Part shown: one piece after another, positions 20,521-31,084 of the stretch | How positions within the stretch are numbered: the stretch's first letter is position 1 | Layout of the letters: every line of letters begins with the position of its first letter | Assembly: GCA_017591395.1 (NCBI GenBank) | Contig: WEDG01003293.1 | Location: 20,145-84,144 of the forward strand | From: Schistocephalus solidus | Taxonomy: Eukaryota > Platyhelminthes > Cestoda > Diphyllobothriidea > Diphyllobothriidae | DNA length: 64,000 nt | Direction: 5' to 3' | Translations under genes and position numbers: made by a program | The notes under the pieces: generated by a model | Databases searched by the model: none | Told to the model about the DNA's origin: nothing | Seen by the model: only the letters and a program-made list of their open reading frames with translations

Positions 20521-20905
20521 CGCGCCACACAACAACTGGTTTGTTGTTCGGTGACGTTAACTGATTTTCCACCTATTGCTTTTGTTCTTCACTGGGCGGC
20601 GTCTTCAGCTGATTCCGTAGTATCGTAACCTTTGGCGTTGCTTGTCTCTCTAATTTCTTAGCTTGGGATCGTATTATCGATCGTAATCCTGCTAAAGTGG
20701 TGACCCTGAGCGAAAATTCGTGCTGACTTTTTTACGCTCTTTCACTCGACGACAGGAGCCAGCAAATCATTGCGCAGTGCCTTATTGGTCCTTTCCCAGC
20801 GTGCACTTTCACTCAGTTCCTCTCACTGCCGCAGTTAACATGGACGACGGCACAATGTTTCGACAGATGCACCAAAACTTTACTTCCTTCGCGTCGAGTC
20901 TGGGA
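20521..20905 (-). repeat. LTR-like repeat of the gypsy element
   Basis: Homologous to 18021-18385. On the minus strand it directly follows the integrase C-terminal region of a Ty3/gypsy element, the expected place for the 3' LTR. Its far end reads TGTGGCGCGTTACA, so a terminal CA dinucleotide is possible. Exact boundaries and target-site duplications were not established. Confidence 0.55.
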
Positions 20906-20939
20906 ATATTACCAAGGAAGTAGGGAAAGTGGATTCGAC

Positions 20940-21405
20940 AGCCGCTACGAGTGGTGCGAATTTCAATGGCCCTGGAAGAGGGAAATTGGGGTAGACGGAG
21001 AAAGTAGGGAGGATGGAGGAGGGGTTAGGGAAGTAAATGGAGCACGGGGTAGGGAGTCAGCACATTCTTGTCCTTGGTGCAGGTCCGGCGGTTCCTCCGT
21101 GGCAGCAGTCTTGACCCGATCGACGCTGACCGCGTCCTCCTTGTCACCGCAAAGGATCCGGCGGGTCTTGGCGTTGCATGAGATAACGCGGAACGCCCCT
21201 TCTTATGGTGTTTCCAGCGGCTTGCGCACACATCACACCGAACAAACACATGGGTGCAGTTGGCCAAGCCGTTTTTCGACATAAGACTCGGATTATGGAG
21301 CTCGAGGTGGAACCGAAGAAAGTGAGCGCATAAACTGCCGCAAGCGATGCACAAAACTGAAGGGAGACTCATCGGCACCATAAGAGGTTGGGGTAATATT
21401 ATTGT
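20940..21405 (-). pseudogene. Ty3/gypsy integrase C-terminal region
   Basis: The minus strand, with frame changes, reads FVHRLRQFMRSLSSVPPR (near 21350-21300), then ESYVEKRLANCTHVFVR (near 21280-21235), then EGPFRVISCNAKTRRILCGD and SVDRVK (near 21205-21110). This is the integrase tail of metazoan gypsy elements, where the THVFVR...GPFRV...VSVDRLK block forms the small SH3-like C-terminal domain. It is the missing downstream part of the pol fragment at 28340-26352; only about ten codons seem to be lost between them. Stops and frameshifts make it a pseudogene. Confidence 0.85.
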
Positions 21406-21811
21406 CTGGTAGTCAGAGGGTGTAGGGGTACTAGTTAGGGCAGCACAACAGCTTGCATTTGGTCGCTCGATTTGTCTCGTACAGGTGGTGAATGCTCCTG
21501 TGGCCGCCTCTAACTGTTACCTAACTCTCACCTGTGGCCCCTCAAAGTTGGGTTATTCCCAACGGCCACACCCCAGGCAAACGTTACGACCGGCGGGCTA
21601 AACCAGGTCAGGGTCTCCGGTGTTGTGTGTGCCTCTACACCCGGTATGTCTGACTCCCGAACTTCCCACCTCCCCCTCTCAAAAATTCCTACGGTGGGGG
21701 CGACAGCAACCCCGTAGGCGGCCCAGACTAACTCGGGTCGTTCTCCCACTAAAACAAATCCATGACACATAGTGGAGTTCGGCAGCCGTCTGAGATGTCC
21801 GAGCAGCCCTA

Positions 21812-22309
21812 TTTAGGATTAGCACTGCTTGCCTCCTCGCGGAGGAAGGGGCTAGAAAAGGTTCCCAGTTCGCCACCATCATCAGCGCCTACGCTCCCCC
21901 AATGACGAGCTCTGATGCGGCGAAGGACAAATTCGTCGAGGACCTGCACGCCTTGCTGGCGACTGTGCCGAAAGAGGACAAGTTAATTGTCCTTGGTGAC
22001 TGCAATGCCCGCGTTGGGATGGACCACGCTGCCTGGCAGGGAGTACTGGGTCCCCACGGTCTCGGTAGCTGCAACGATAACGGCCTCCTTCTTCTGCGGA
22101 CGTGTGCGGAACACCGTCTCCGTCTGTCCAACACCTTCTTCCGCCTTCCGACGCGGGAGAAGGCCACGTGGATGCATCCTCGGTCGCGGCGCTGGCATCT
22201 GCTGGACTATGTTCTCGTCCGGAGGCGAGATCAACATGACGTGCTGGTCACCAAGGCGATCCGCGATGCCGATGGTTGGACAGATCACGGCCTCGTCATC
22301 TCCAGATGA
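21812..22309 (+). pseudogene. LINE apurinic-like endonuclease (C-terminal half)
   Basis: The frame is open from about 21812 through the ATG at 21902 to 22309. [20 protein letters not shown] leads to [13 protein letters not shown] (the GDFNA motif, here GDCNA), then [17 protein letters not shown] (the SxxxxxIDYIL-type block) and TDHGLVISR (the SDH catalytic motif, here TDH). These are the second half of the exonuclease-endonuclease-phosphatase fold that nicks target DNA for LINE insertion. The N-terminal catalytic residues upstream of SAYAPP are missing. Coding ends where the next domain would be, at an internal deletion. Confidence 0.92.
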
Positions 22310-22364
22310 GGCTCCGACTGCAACCCCGACGAAGGCCCCAAGGTAAGAGGCCGCCAGCAGATTT

Positions 22365-23804
22365 CCAGCGGTAAAGCACCGGGATCCGATGCAATCCCAC
22401 CGGAAGTCTACAAGCACGGTGGGCCCCGGCTGATGGCAGAACTCACAACACTCTTCCAGGAGATGTGGCGCCAAGGACAAGTTCCTCAGGATTTCAAAGA
22501 CGCGACCATCGTCCATCTCTACAAACGGAAGGGGAAGCGGCAACTCTGTGATAATCACAGAGGCATCTCGTTACTCAACATCGCCGGGAAGATCTTCGCC
22601 CGTATCCTTCTCAATCGTCTTAACGGTCACCTAGAGCAGGGCCTGCTCCCGGAAAGCCAATGTGGCTTCCGCCGACACCGTGGGACAACCGATATGATCT
22701 TTGCCATCCACCAGCTACAAGAGAAGTGTCAGGAGATGCGAACTCTCCTATACACTACCTTCGTGGATCTAACAATAGCCTTTGACACGGTGAATCGTGA
22801 CGGACTGTGGAAAGTCATGCAGAAATTTCGTTGTCCTGAGCGGTTCACGCACATGGGGCGTCAGCTTCATGACGGGATGACGGTGCGCATCAATGACAAC
22901 GGGACGGTATCCGAAGCATTCGCAGTTACCAACGGAGTGAAACAGGGCTGCGTACTGGCCCCCACCCTCTTCAGTCTCATATTCTCGGATATGCTGATGG
23001 ACGCCTACCGTGATGAGCAGCCTGGTATCCGCATCGCCTACAGAACTGACCGGCACCTTCTCAACAGTCGGCGTATGCAGGCTCCAACGCGCGTGTCTAC
23101 GACTACAGTCCATGACTTGCTCTTCGCGGAGGACTGCGCCCTTAACACGAAGACGGAGGAGGGCATACAAAGGAGCATGGACCTCTTCGCCGAAGGCTGC
23201 GCCGATTTTGGATTAACAATCAGTACAGCCAAAACGGTTTTCATGAACCAGCCGCCAATCAGCGCGGAATACAATGCTCCTCGAATCAATAAAAACGGTG
23301 CTCGACTCAAAAAACGTGGAAACCTTCGCTTATCTAGGAAGCACGATGTCGCGCAACACGAAAATCAATGACGAGGTTGCCCAACAGATCTCCACAGCTA
23401 GTCAGGCCTTCGGCCGGCTGCAGGCCTCCATGTGGAATCGCCACGGTATTCAACTGAACACCAAACTGAAGATGCACAAGGCCGTCGTTTTGGCGACACT
23501 CCTTTACGGAGCAAAAACCTGGACCGTCTACTTTAACCAAGCCAGGAAGCTGAATTACTCTCATCTCAGCTGCCTCCGCAGAATACTGAAGCTGAGATGG
23601 CAAGACAGGATCCTGGACATGGAATTCCTGGAGCGGACCGGAATACTCAGCATCCATGTCATGCTGAGGCAAGTGCAACTGCGATGGAGCGGCCAACTGG
23701 TAAGAATGGACGGCGAGCGACAACTTAAACGACTTTTCTACGGTGATGTCACTACGGGTTCTCGCCGGCAGGAGGTCAAAAACGACAATACAAGGACACT
23801 TTGA
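22365..23804 (+). pseudogene. LINE reverse transcriptase, frameshifted, catalytic Asp changed
   Basis: Begins SSGKAPGSDAIPPEVYK in the 22433-23371 frame. RT blocks in order: FKDATIVHLYKRKGKRQLCD with HRGISLLNIAGKIFARILL (fingers), ESQCGFRRHRGTTDMIF, FVDLTIAFDTVNR (motif A, first Asp), VTNGVKQGCVLAPTLFSL (motif B), and LLFAEDCALNT (motif C, 23122-23150). Motif C is normally FADD; here its first Asp is Glu, which should abolish or cripple catalysis. The frame shifts near 23310 into 23274-23804: [74 protein letters not shown]. These are the thumb and post-RT region typical of this clade. A second frame change near 23790 joins it to the finger region. Confidence 0.95.
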
Positions 23805-23884
23805 AGAAATCGTTGAAGCAACTGCAAATCAACTTGGCGACCTAGGAGGACCTCGCCCAGGATAGACCGGCATGGAGAAGATCA

Positions 23885-24805
23885 GTGAATACTGGTTCAG
23901 CAATCTATGAGGCCAACCGTATCGCCACCGCCAAGGCCAAAAGAGCGGCACGAAAGTCACCAGCGCCCCGGACCAACACCGCCAATGCCCAGGCCCTGCC
24001 AACATGCCGGCGCTGTCAACGCATCTTCCGCGCGCGAATTGGCCTGGTTGGACATCTTCGGACGCATTGCACCAACAATCCGACCATTCCAATTTCTACG
24101 TCAAATTCTGCCAACCCTCCTTCTGACTCCCCCACCCTCACTCCGGGCATCAATTCCATTACTCCCACCATCATAGAGACCACATCCATCTACTCATCGC
24201 CTGTTACCCCTACCACCGCAACCACCACCGCCTTCGCCTTCACTACCACCACCACCACCATCAGCGATGGGAAATCTCTCCTAAGCTGTACTCAATGCAA
24301 CCGCACATTCACCTCACGCATCGGCCTGGTCGGTCACTTGCGAATACATCGTACAGAGACCGGTGAGCCAGTGCTTGAAACACCATCACACAGCAGAGAT
24401 CGTCGCCTCCACTGCCCTCACTGTCCTCGCGCATTCGCTTATCGCATGGGCATATTCGGTCACATGTGCATCCATGACAGCGGAATACACCACAATGCTG
24501 ACAACACCGATACATCATGCACACCCTCCGCTCCTGCCATTCTTAGCGCCCCTGCCACCCCCACTACCATGAATGACATCTTCAAGGCCTCTACCGATTT
24601 CTCCTGCCCACACTGCGCCCGCACCTTCAACTCACGCATCGGCCTGGTCGGTCACCTGCGAATCCATCGCACGGAGGCTGGTGAACCAGTGCCTGGGGCG
24701 CTGACATACAGTCGACGCGCCGCCTTCACTGCCCTCACTGCTCCCGCACATTTACACACCGCATGGGCCTATTAGGAAACATGCGCCTCCACGACAACCT
24801 CCGGT
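23885..24805 (+). pseudogene. LINE C-terminal zinc-finger region (five C2H2 motifs)
   Basis: The frame 23885-24775 starts with IYEANRIATAKAKRAARK and contains C2H2 units (CX2CX12HX3H) at about 24006, 24289, 24414 and 24606. A fifth at about 24729-24795 is readable only after a frameshift (HCPHCSRTFTHRMGLLGN). Units 1, 2 and 4 share FxxRIGLVGHLR; units 3 and 5 share RMGxxGxM, so two finger types alternate. Linkers are long and Thr/Pro/Ser-rich (24080-24280, 24480-24590), with an (ACC)-rich stretch at 24240-24265. The fingers presumably bind element RNA or target DNA; this is inference. One stop lies between the RT part and this region. Confidence 0.93.
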
Positions 24806-24899
24806 AAACCACCGGATGCTAAGCTACATCAGCGCACACTTCCTACACCAATGCATCGACAACACCCTCACAATCACCATTTACCAGAGTATATCATGG

Positions 24900-26265
24900 T
24901 TTCCTAGAAACCGTGGCTGGGAAGTCTGCCAGTCTGACGCTTCCACCAGACCACGCCGTCGGCTCAGTGTATGTGCTGTGTGTGTCGAGTGGCTGACCAG
25001 TTGACTGGTAGTCAGACGGCGATGGCTGCTCCATATCCCCTGAGTTTTTGAATCCTGGTGTGTGCGTTATGGGGGCCAGGTCGTGCTGTGGCTGGCGAAG
25101 ACGGTTACCCCGATCCGTCAGCCAATGCACCCACTCCCACATCAGGCAACTGACCGGCTCGGACAGTGTCTGATGGTGGGGGTTAGGGAGAGATTGAGAT
25201 CGACAGCTCAGCGCATGTTCCTCACTATAAACTATCTGACGCGCTTGAAACTATCACGGTGCGCTAAAAGCCGTGGCTTGGAAGGTTGCCAACTGACGGG
25301 ATAACTCGGACCGCGTGGTCAGCCCAATGTGTGTTTTGTGTGAAGTGGCTGACTGGCAGACTGATAGTCAGGCTGCAATTGCTCCTTCTTAATGTGGTCT
25401 TTATGGCACTCCCACTCGGTGGGATCCGAGCCAGGTGTGGTTGTACGCCCAGGGGCGGCTCCGGCCGCGCCAGCCACCTGCGACCTCTCTAATCTCCGGT
25501 CTTCTTGCTTCTGTCGTGAGACCGGGCTCAGGTGGGCGAGGAGAAAAATGTGCGGTAACGTTAACCGCCGCGGTTGGAAGGTTGCCAACTGACAATTACA
25601 CTCAGACCTCGCAGTTAGTCCAATGTGTGTTGTGTGGAGTGGCTGACTGGTGGTCTGAGAGTCGGGCTGCGATGGCTCCTTCTTAACGTGATCTCTGGCT
25701 ATCTCACACATATGAGATGTAAGCCGTTCAACCCCCTGTTGTGTGAAATCCTGGTGCTTGTGTGTGGGGGGCCAAGTTGCGTACGTAGTGCACGTAGACG
25801 AGGTCACCAGCAGCTGCGCCCGCTTCCGCATCAGACAAACTGACCGGCTCGGACAGTGGTCTGATTGTGGGGAGAGTGAGGTCGAGAGCTCAGCGTATTT
25901 TCCTCACTATAAACTATCTGACGCGCTTGAAACTATCACGGTGCGCTAAAAGCCGTGGCTTGGAAGGTTGCAAACTGACGGGATATCTCGGACCGCGTGG
26001 TCAACCCAATGTGTGTTCTGTGTGGAGTGGCTGACTGGCGGACTGAGAGTCAGGTTGTAATGGCTCCTTCTTAATGTGGCCTTTATGGCACTCCCACTAT
26101 GTGGGATCTGATCCAGGTGTGGTGGTACGCCCAGGGGCGGCTCCGGCCGCGCCAGCCACCTGCACCCTTACCATCTCGGGTCTTCTTGACTCTGTCTTGA
26201 CACCGGGTTCAGGTGGGGGAGGAGGAGAGAGTGCGGTAGCTGCAGCGCAAGGCTACTATCACTGA
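24900..26265 (+). repeat. two tandem B-family units, period about 682 bp
   Basis: Unit 1 is about 24900-25565 and unit 2 about 25566-26265. Identical landmarks lie 682 bp apart, for example CTCACTATAAACTATCTGAC at 25221 and 25903; the GACCGGCTCGGACAGTG and CGCCCAGGGGCGGCTCCGGC blocks also recur. Inside each unit a sub-module (TTGGAAGGTTGCCAACTGAC ... GAGTGGCTGACTGGC ... GGCTCCTTCTTAATGTG) appears twice, so the true building block may be about 340 bp. No protein family is recognisable in any frame. The 170-codon minus-strand frame at 25319-25831 simply crosses the repeat. Confidence 0.8.
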
Positions 26266-26352
26266 AAACTAATTCACGCGCAAGTCACCGTCCTTGCACC
26301 ACCCTTTCATGGAGCATACGGTGGACATCGTCGGACTACGACGGTCGAACTG
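26266..26352 (+). repeat. B-family 3' module
   Basis: ATTCACGCGCAAGTCACCGT, then GGAGCATACGGTGGACATCG, and CGACGGTCGAAC. The same module recurs at 54072-54150 (plus), 36745-36800 (plus) and 42215-42290 (minus). Its end at about 26352 is the junction with gypsy integrase coding sequence. Confidence 0.75.
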
Positions 26353-28340
26353 TTGAGTAGTACATAACACAAATTCAGCCGCTTCGCATTCCAGATCCGA
26401 CTTAAGCGCCGAACGAATGCCCAGGTGTACTAGGGCAGGTTGTAAGACCCATTTTTGGGTCATCTGCGGCACGCACGGCGGTCTTCAGTTTGCGGTGAAA
26501 CGTTAAACCATACAGTTAGCAGCTGGGTTGTAGGCCATCGTCTGAATGCGAGTGCAGCCAAGGAGGGCTTAGGAGAGGGCAGATTTGAATTGGGCACCTC
26601 ACTCAGTCGTAACCATGGATTGGGCACCGAAAACGGCGATTCGACGACTGACAAAAACATTTACGTTGGTGCCTGCCTCCACGCTCGGCAAAGGGATAGG
26701 TTCAGCCCAGCGAGTGTTGTGGCCGACGCAGGTAAGGAGATGAGTGAAAACCATTGGATGGAGGCAAAGGGCATATGACCTCCAGACGCACATGGCCGAA
26801 CCGTGTGTCGGGGTTGGGTAAGGTGCCAAGTGGAGACTTCTTATGGCAACGCACCTTGTTCTGCTGACAACTCAGACACGACCCTGTCCAAGCTTTGACG
26901 TCCTTGTTCATGCCAGGCCAGGCAAACATTTCCGCGAGGAACTTTTGTGAAGCTCGGATTTCAGCGTGGGAAAGTCCGTGAAGAGTGTGAAACACAGCTC
27001 GACGCATCAATGTGGGCACAAAAGGATGATGAAAAGCAGTCGACACATCACAGAGGCTGGTGCCAGTCCCGGTGGCGAGTGGAACGTCCGCTAGCTGGAG
27101 ACCACTGACTGACTTGTCGCCAGGAAAACCGACTCGTCGTTGTCCAGCAGTCATAGGAACAAGGTCGATCCCTTGTGAGAGTTGGAGAGCAGAGAGGGAG
27201 GCTCTGGAAAGCATGTCGGCCACCTCATTTTTCATGCCATCAATGTGTGCTGAATTGTGAGATAAAGTCCAGGTTGGCAGTTTCTATCGGGTTGTACTTG
27301 TCGGAGTGGGACCGAAGAGCAAAGGTCAGTGGCTTGTGGTCCGTGAAAATGGTGAAGTCCTGACCTTGAAGGAAATGTCAGGAGTGCTTCACAGCCAGGT
27401 AAGTACCGAGACATTCACGACCAAATGTACTGTAGAGCGTCTCCGCCGGTAAACGTTTATTGGAAAAAAAAAAGGCCAACGGTAGATTGGAACCCACAAA
27501 AAGCATCTACCACCAGGGACAGCTGAGCTTCTGGAGTGGGATGCGTAAGCAAGGTGGCGTCAGCATGGGAAAAATTAAATTTTTCAAAAGTGGTCAGCGC
27601 CTCACCAGTAAGCTCGAGGGGACCCTTGGGACTGGACAGCATGTTGGTGAGCGGTAGGATTGAGGTCAGCACAGTTCGGGAGGAACTGGCGGTAAAAATT
27701 GACCATTCCTAGGAAACGCTGCAACTGACGCTTGGAAGTTTGTGGATGAAACTCACGAATGGCATCACTTTGGAGGGCAGAAGACTCAACCCATCAGAGT
27801 CGACACGATTGCAAGAGATTCGAGCGAAGGCACACCAAAGACGAAATTGGAGGAGTTGATGATCACGCCATGCTTTTCGAGTCGGCCAAACACCAAGGCA
27901 AGATTTTCCTTATGCACTTTATCACTTCGAATAGCCAACAAGAGGTCATCAATGTAGGCGTACACAAAAGGTAGGTCATGCAAGACACGGTCGATGAACC
28001 TATGAAAAGTCTGGGCAGCATTACGAAGACCGAATGACATGCGGATGAACTTAAACAGTCCGAACCGTGTAGTAACAGCGGATTTGGGGATGTCTTCGGG
28101 AGCGACCGGACTCTGATGGAATGCGCGTACCAGGTCAATCTTCAAGAAAACCACTTTGCCAAAAAGGTTTCCGGCGAAATCCTGAAGATGAGGAACTTGA
28201 TACCGATCGGGAATTGTGAGGTTGCTGAGGGCAAGGTAGTCGCCACATGGTCGCCAGTCACCCGATGTTTTATTTGGGCAACATGTGCAAAGGTGACGCC
28301 CAGGGTCTCTCGGATGGTAACTCCAAACGACAAAACATTT
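26352..28340 (-). pseudogene. Ty3/gypsy pol: reverse transcriptase, RNase H, integrase N-terminus and core
   Basis: Minus strand from 28340 down, in several frames. RT starts in a frame change near 28270 (GDYLALSNLT-type block) and continues FLKIDLVRAFHQSPVAPEDI, RMSFGLRNAAQTFHRFIDRV and FVYAYIDDLLLA (catalytic YIDD at 27962-27945). RNase H follows (SPKGPLELTGEALTTFEKF, SLVVDAFCGF, 27672-27457; then YLPGCEALLTF and a GLHHFHGPQATDL block). The integrase HHCC zinc domain is at about 27000-26870 (LHGLSHAEIRASQKFL...SCLSCQQNK), then core sequence (FGHVRLEVICPLPPSNGF; RWAEPIPLPSVEAGT; IRSALKSDLECEAAEFVL). It stops at 26352 where B-family DNA begins. Protease and gag were not found above 28340. Multiple stops and frame changes make it a dead copy. 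Confidence 0.93.
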
Positions 28341-28344
28341 GTTG

Positions 28345-30810
28345 GTATTACAAGCGAAAGTGGGAATTGCAATGATTCGGTTCCGATCACGTCCATGCTA
28401 CAGATATCTGTTTTAATAGAAATCGGTCAATTTCCAAGCCAGATCTGGCAACCTGCCAGCAACTAAAATCCAACCTCACTCGTGGATCCCCTGGGTTTTC
28501 GAGCTGGCAATACTGTCGTGTCTGCTCTTCCTAATGTGCTTAAAACTGTCCCTCGCATAAGCGTTTTCCCCAAGGACACTTTTACCCTATGTGTGTGTAT
28601 CCCAGAGCGCATCACTGAGGACGTCTAGAAAGCTAATTGGCTGTCGGGTTTTTTCTTCCGTTATCCACCGTCCATCTTCGGTTTCTTTTGCAGGGATGAG
28701 CAGGCCATTACTCGGCTTATGAAGCCTCTGCCTGGACAGTACGAGTACTAGGGAGCTGCGAACGTTCCCGCTACGACTTTTCTCAGCTGACTTACATTTA
28801 TATATGCTGGTGAGGAATTGGAGGAGTTCAGCTTCAGGGATCCTGTTCGTCAGTAGTCTAACCTAGTAGCAAGAGTATATCAAAATGATATCGCGAAATG
28901 CAGATCTTCACCATTAGAACCATCGAAATTTCATTGGTTCGCTCCCTATAGGGACCGCTCCATCGCACAAATCATGTTGTTTGTTACGAAGGGCGACACC
29001 ACACGGTATCTTCGACCTGGGGTTTCTAACCATTAACTATATTCATCGAAACGGCTGATTATATCCCAACATATTCAGAGCAATAGACTATGGGTATTTC
29101 CTTATATTCTCAGATCTTATGTCAGGGCTGGAGCAGGAAGCATGAAAAATACCAACCGCCAAGAATGTTTAAATCTCGAAATATGGCGCGATGTGCAATG
29201 CAGACAGGATAGTCTTCTCCACTTAGACCAGACTGGCATGTTCGGTAGAATTACTTTCTTCGCCAAATCTCCATCCCGGCGAGAGAGTGAGACTGATTTC
29301 ACATTTCCCGCTTGCATATCTTATGGTTCCTATGTCCTTCTTTATCCCTTCTCACACCTATGGGTGGACAAACAGGACTCCATCCCGCAGCCAGCTAGCT
29401 CCTCCGTTAATGCTCCTTACGCTCTCCTACCCCCCCAGCTTCCCAAAAAGCTTGCTGCACTGATCTCCAATTCTAATCCGTATGTGCGCACTTTCAACAC
29501 ACCCACACACTAGTGATGGACTGCCATCCCCGATGTAGGCAAGGCGGACCAGAGCCTGCGAACTAGCGTCTAACACTACCGCATTCCTCACCCTTCTATA
29601 TTTAGAAGACGGACCTATGTGCATTTTCGCTGAGCCAACGCTGGCACGAGCATTGCTCAGTCGTCGGGCGGTTGGATAAAAGTCACACACGAGAAGGAGC
29701 TTAGTCCAAATGCTGCTGGCTACCCTGAACGAGGCTTTTCCGTCCCTCCGTCCCTCCCTCCTCACGAGCATTTTGAGTCCTCCGACATTGCCAGCAGAGT
29801 AGAATTGCACCTAGCGCCACCTAGATCTATTCCAAAATTGCAGTACTCTTACACCCAACCGGTACCATCTTTCAACCTACCCCTCTTCCGAGGCTACGTC
29901 TCGTCAAAAGTTGTCAGCAGGCAGGAAGAAAGAAGAGGAATAGTTACAAAATAGACCAGTAAGGAAGACAAAACAAGTACGTCCATCAAGCATTTACAAA
30001 TCGCAGGTATGTTAAATATAACTTTTCGCAGGGTGTAAAGACAGGCAGCTGACGACAAGAGACGGTTATGGTGGTGGTAGGTAAGAGGAGTAGAGAGTTA
30101 GGAATGAGGTCGGCACTGCAGTTGGCGCACTAACGTGCCTGCAAAAGAAAGGGCCGGGCGAGGCGGCGGAGAAGATTTGGACGACTGAGCGTTGGCGGGA
30201 TAAGTTCACTAAACGAAAATCACTGACAGATCGAGGAGTGAAAAAAAAACACAAAAAGTAGATACAAGAGAGACAACACGTAGAGGAAACTGTTGCGGCA
30301 AAAAACTGACACAGACGAAGGGGAAGAATTCGCTGAGAGTAGCTAACACGATCACCATACGAACGATGGGAGGCAAGAGGGCGATGACTATTCCGCTATG
30401 GTTCCACGCAAAGTACCCTCTTTTAGTTGCTAAAAGACAAGGAAAACAAATATCAGCAGTGAGGTGACACCTTTGCAAGAAGTAAGTGAATGGCTGCAGT
30501 CGCTTCAAGTCTCAATTGCTGACAGCTGTCTAATTTTGGCGCTAACAACTTTGCAACGGAAGGCGCATGAGGGAGCGCGTGAACCAGATTCCTCCAGTCG
30601 GCCATATTGTTTTAAGCGGTTATTGCACTTCCCCGGAGGAGGCAGCCTCTGGAGCAAGGCCTCTTCTTATTAAAAGCCATGCAGTTAAGTATGGACTACA
30701 GAGACGCCGGCCAACCGATAGGCGAAACGAATAGATCGTTTACGTGCGCAGGACAGGGGACCAGGACGGCTGACGGAGGCGCTAAACTTCAGCAAGTGGG
30801 CCTATTTCTT
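28345..30810. other. no gene recognised
   Basis: Expected upstream gypsy regions (protease, gag) are not recognisable. Open frames 29142-29513 (+) and 29427-29810 (-) overlap each other and show no family motif. Confidence 0.4.
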
Positions 30811-30814
30811 GGCA

Positions 30815-31080
30815 GTTATCCAAACACTAACCCTAACCCCAATCTTAAGTGTAACGCTAACGGTACCCTTAACATCCACCCTGACTTTACGGTTGGGATC
30901 GCTGTATGGCCGCCGGAAGGACACGGGAATCGGAACGGTCTATAATAGCGGTGGTTGTGCGCTAAATTCCAGGGAAATTAGGGTCATGGTGAAGGGTAGG
31001 ACAAAAGTTATGTTGCGCTTAATAATACGGCCAGGGTTAAGGTAAGGCTCATAGGTACGATTTAGGTTACGTTAAGAGAG
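30815..31080. mobile_element. MITE-like element with telomere-like core (copy C, rearranged)
   Basis: 30820-30895 holds ACTAACCCTAACCCC-type units. 30898-30940 (GTATGGCCGCCGGAAGGACA, GGGAATCGGAACGG) resembles the left end of copy B. 30955-31060 (GCGCTAAATTCCAGGGAAAT, TTAGGGTCATGG, GGTTAAGG) matches the start of its core. It looks like a junction of two copies. Confidence 0.55.
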
Positions 31081-31084
31081 ATGC

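Larger units (their letters stand above)
21450..24810 (+). mobile_element. APE-type LINE with C2H2 zinc-finger tail, internally deleted
   Basis: Plus-strand non-LTR retrotransposon inserted in the gypsy integrase. Order: GC-rich leader (about 21480-21810), endonuclease C-terminal half (21812-22309), internal deletion near 22310-22365, RT (22365-23804, one frameshift at about 23310), and zinc-finger tail (23885-24805). The coding part is notably GC-rich beside the AT-rich flanks. It has no intact ORF: the endonuclease N-terminus and the linker between endonuclease and RT are gone. Elements of this build are common in tapeworm genomes, as far as I recall. Confidence 0.9.

Noticed and set aside
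20840..20923. Plus-strand ATG with MDDGTMFRQMHQNF, like a gag start
   Set aside because: The related copy at 18326 stops after a few codons, and the context (after the integrase end on the minus strand) fits an LTR better.
21983..22558. 191-codon minus-strand frame
   Set aside because: It is antisense to the LINE endonuclease and RT, whose family motifs lie on the plus strand; GC-rich shadow.
25319..25831. 170-codon minus-strand frame
   Set aside because: It crosses the tandem B repeat, is not kept open in the second unit, and shows no domain.
29142..29810. Two overlapping open frames of 123 and 127 codons on opposite strands
   Set aside because: No motif on either strand, and they occupy the same DNA; likely chance.
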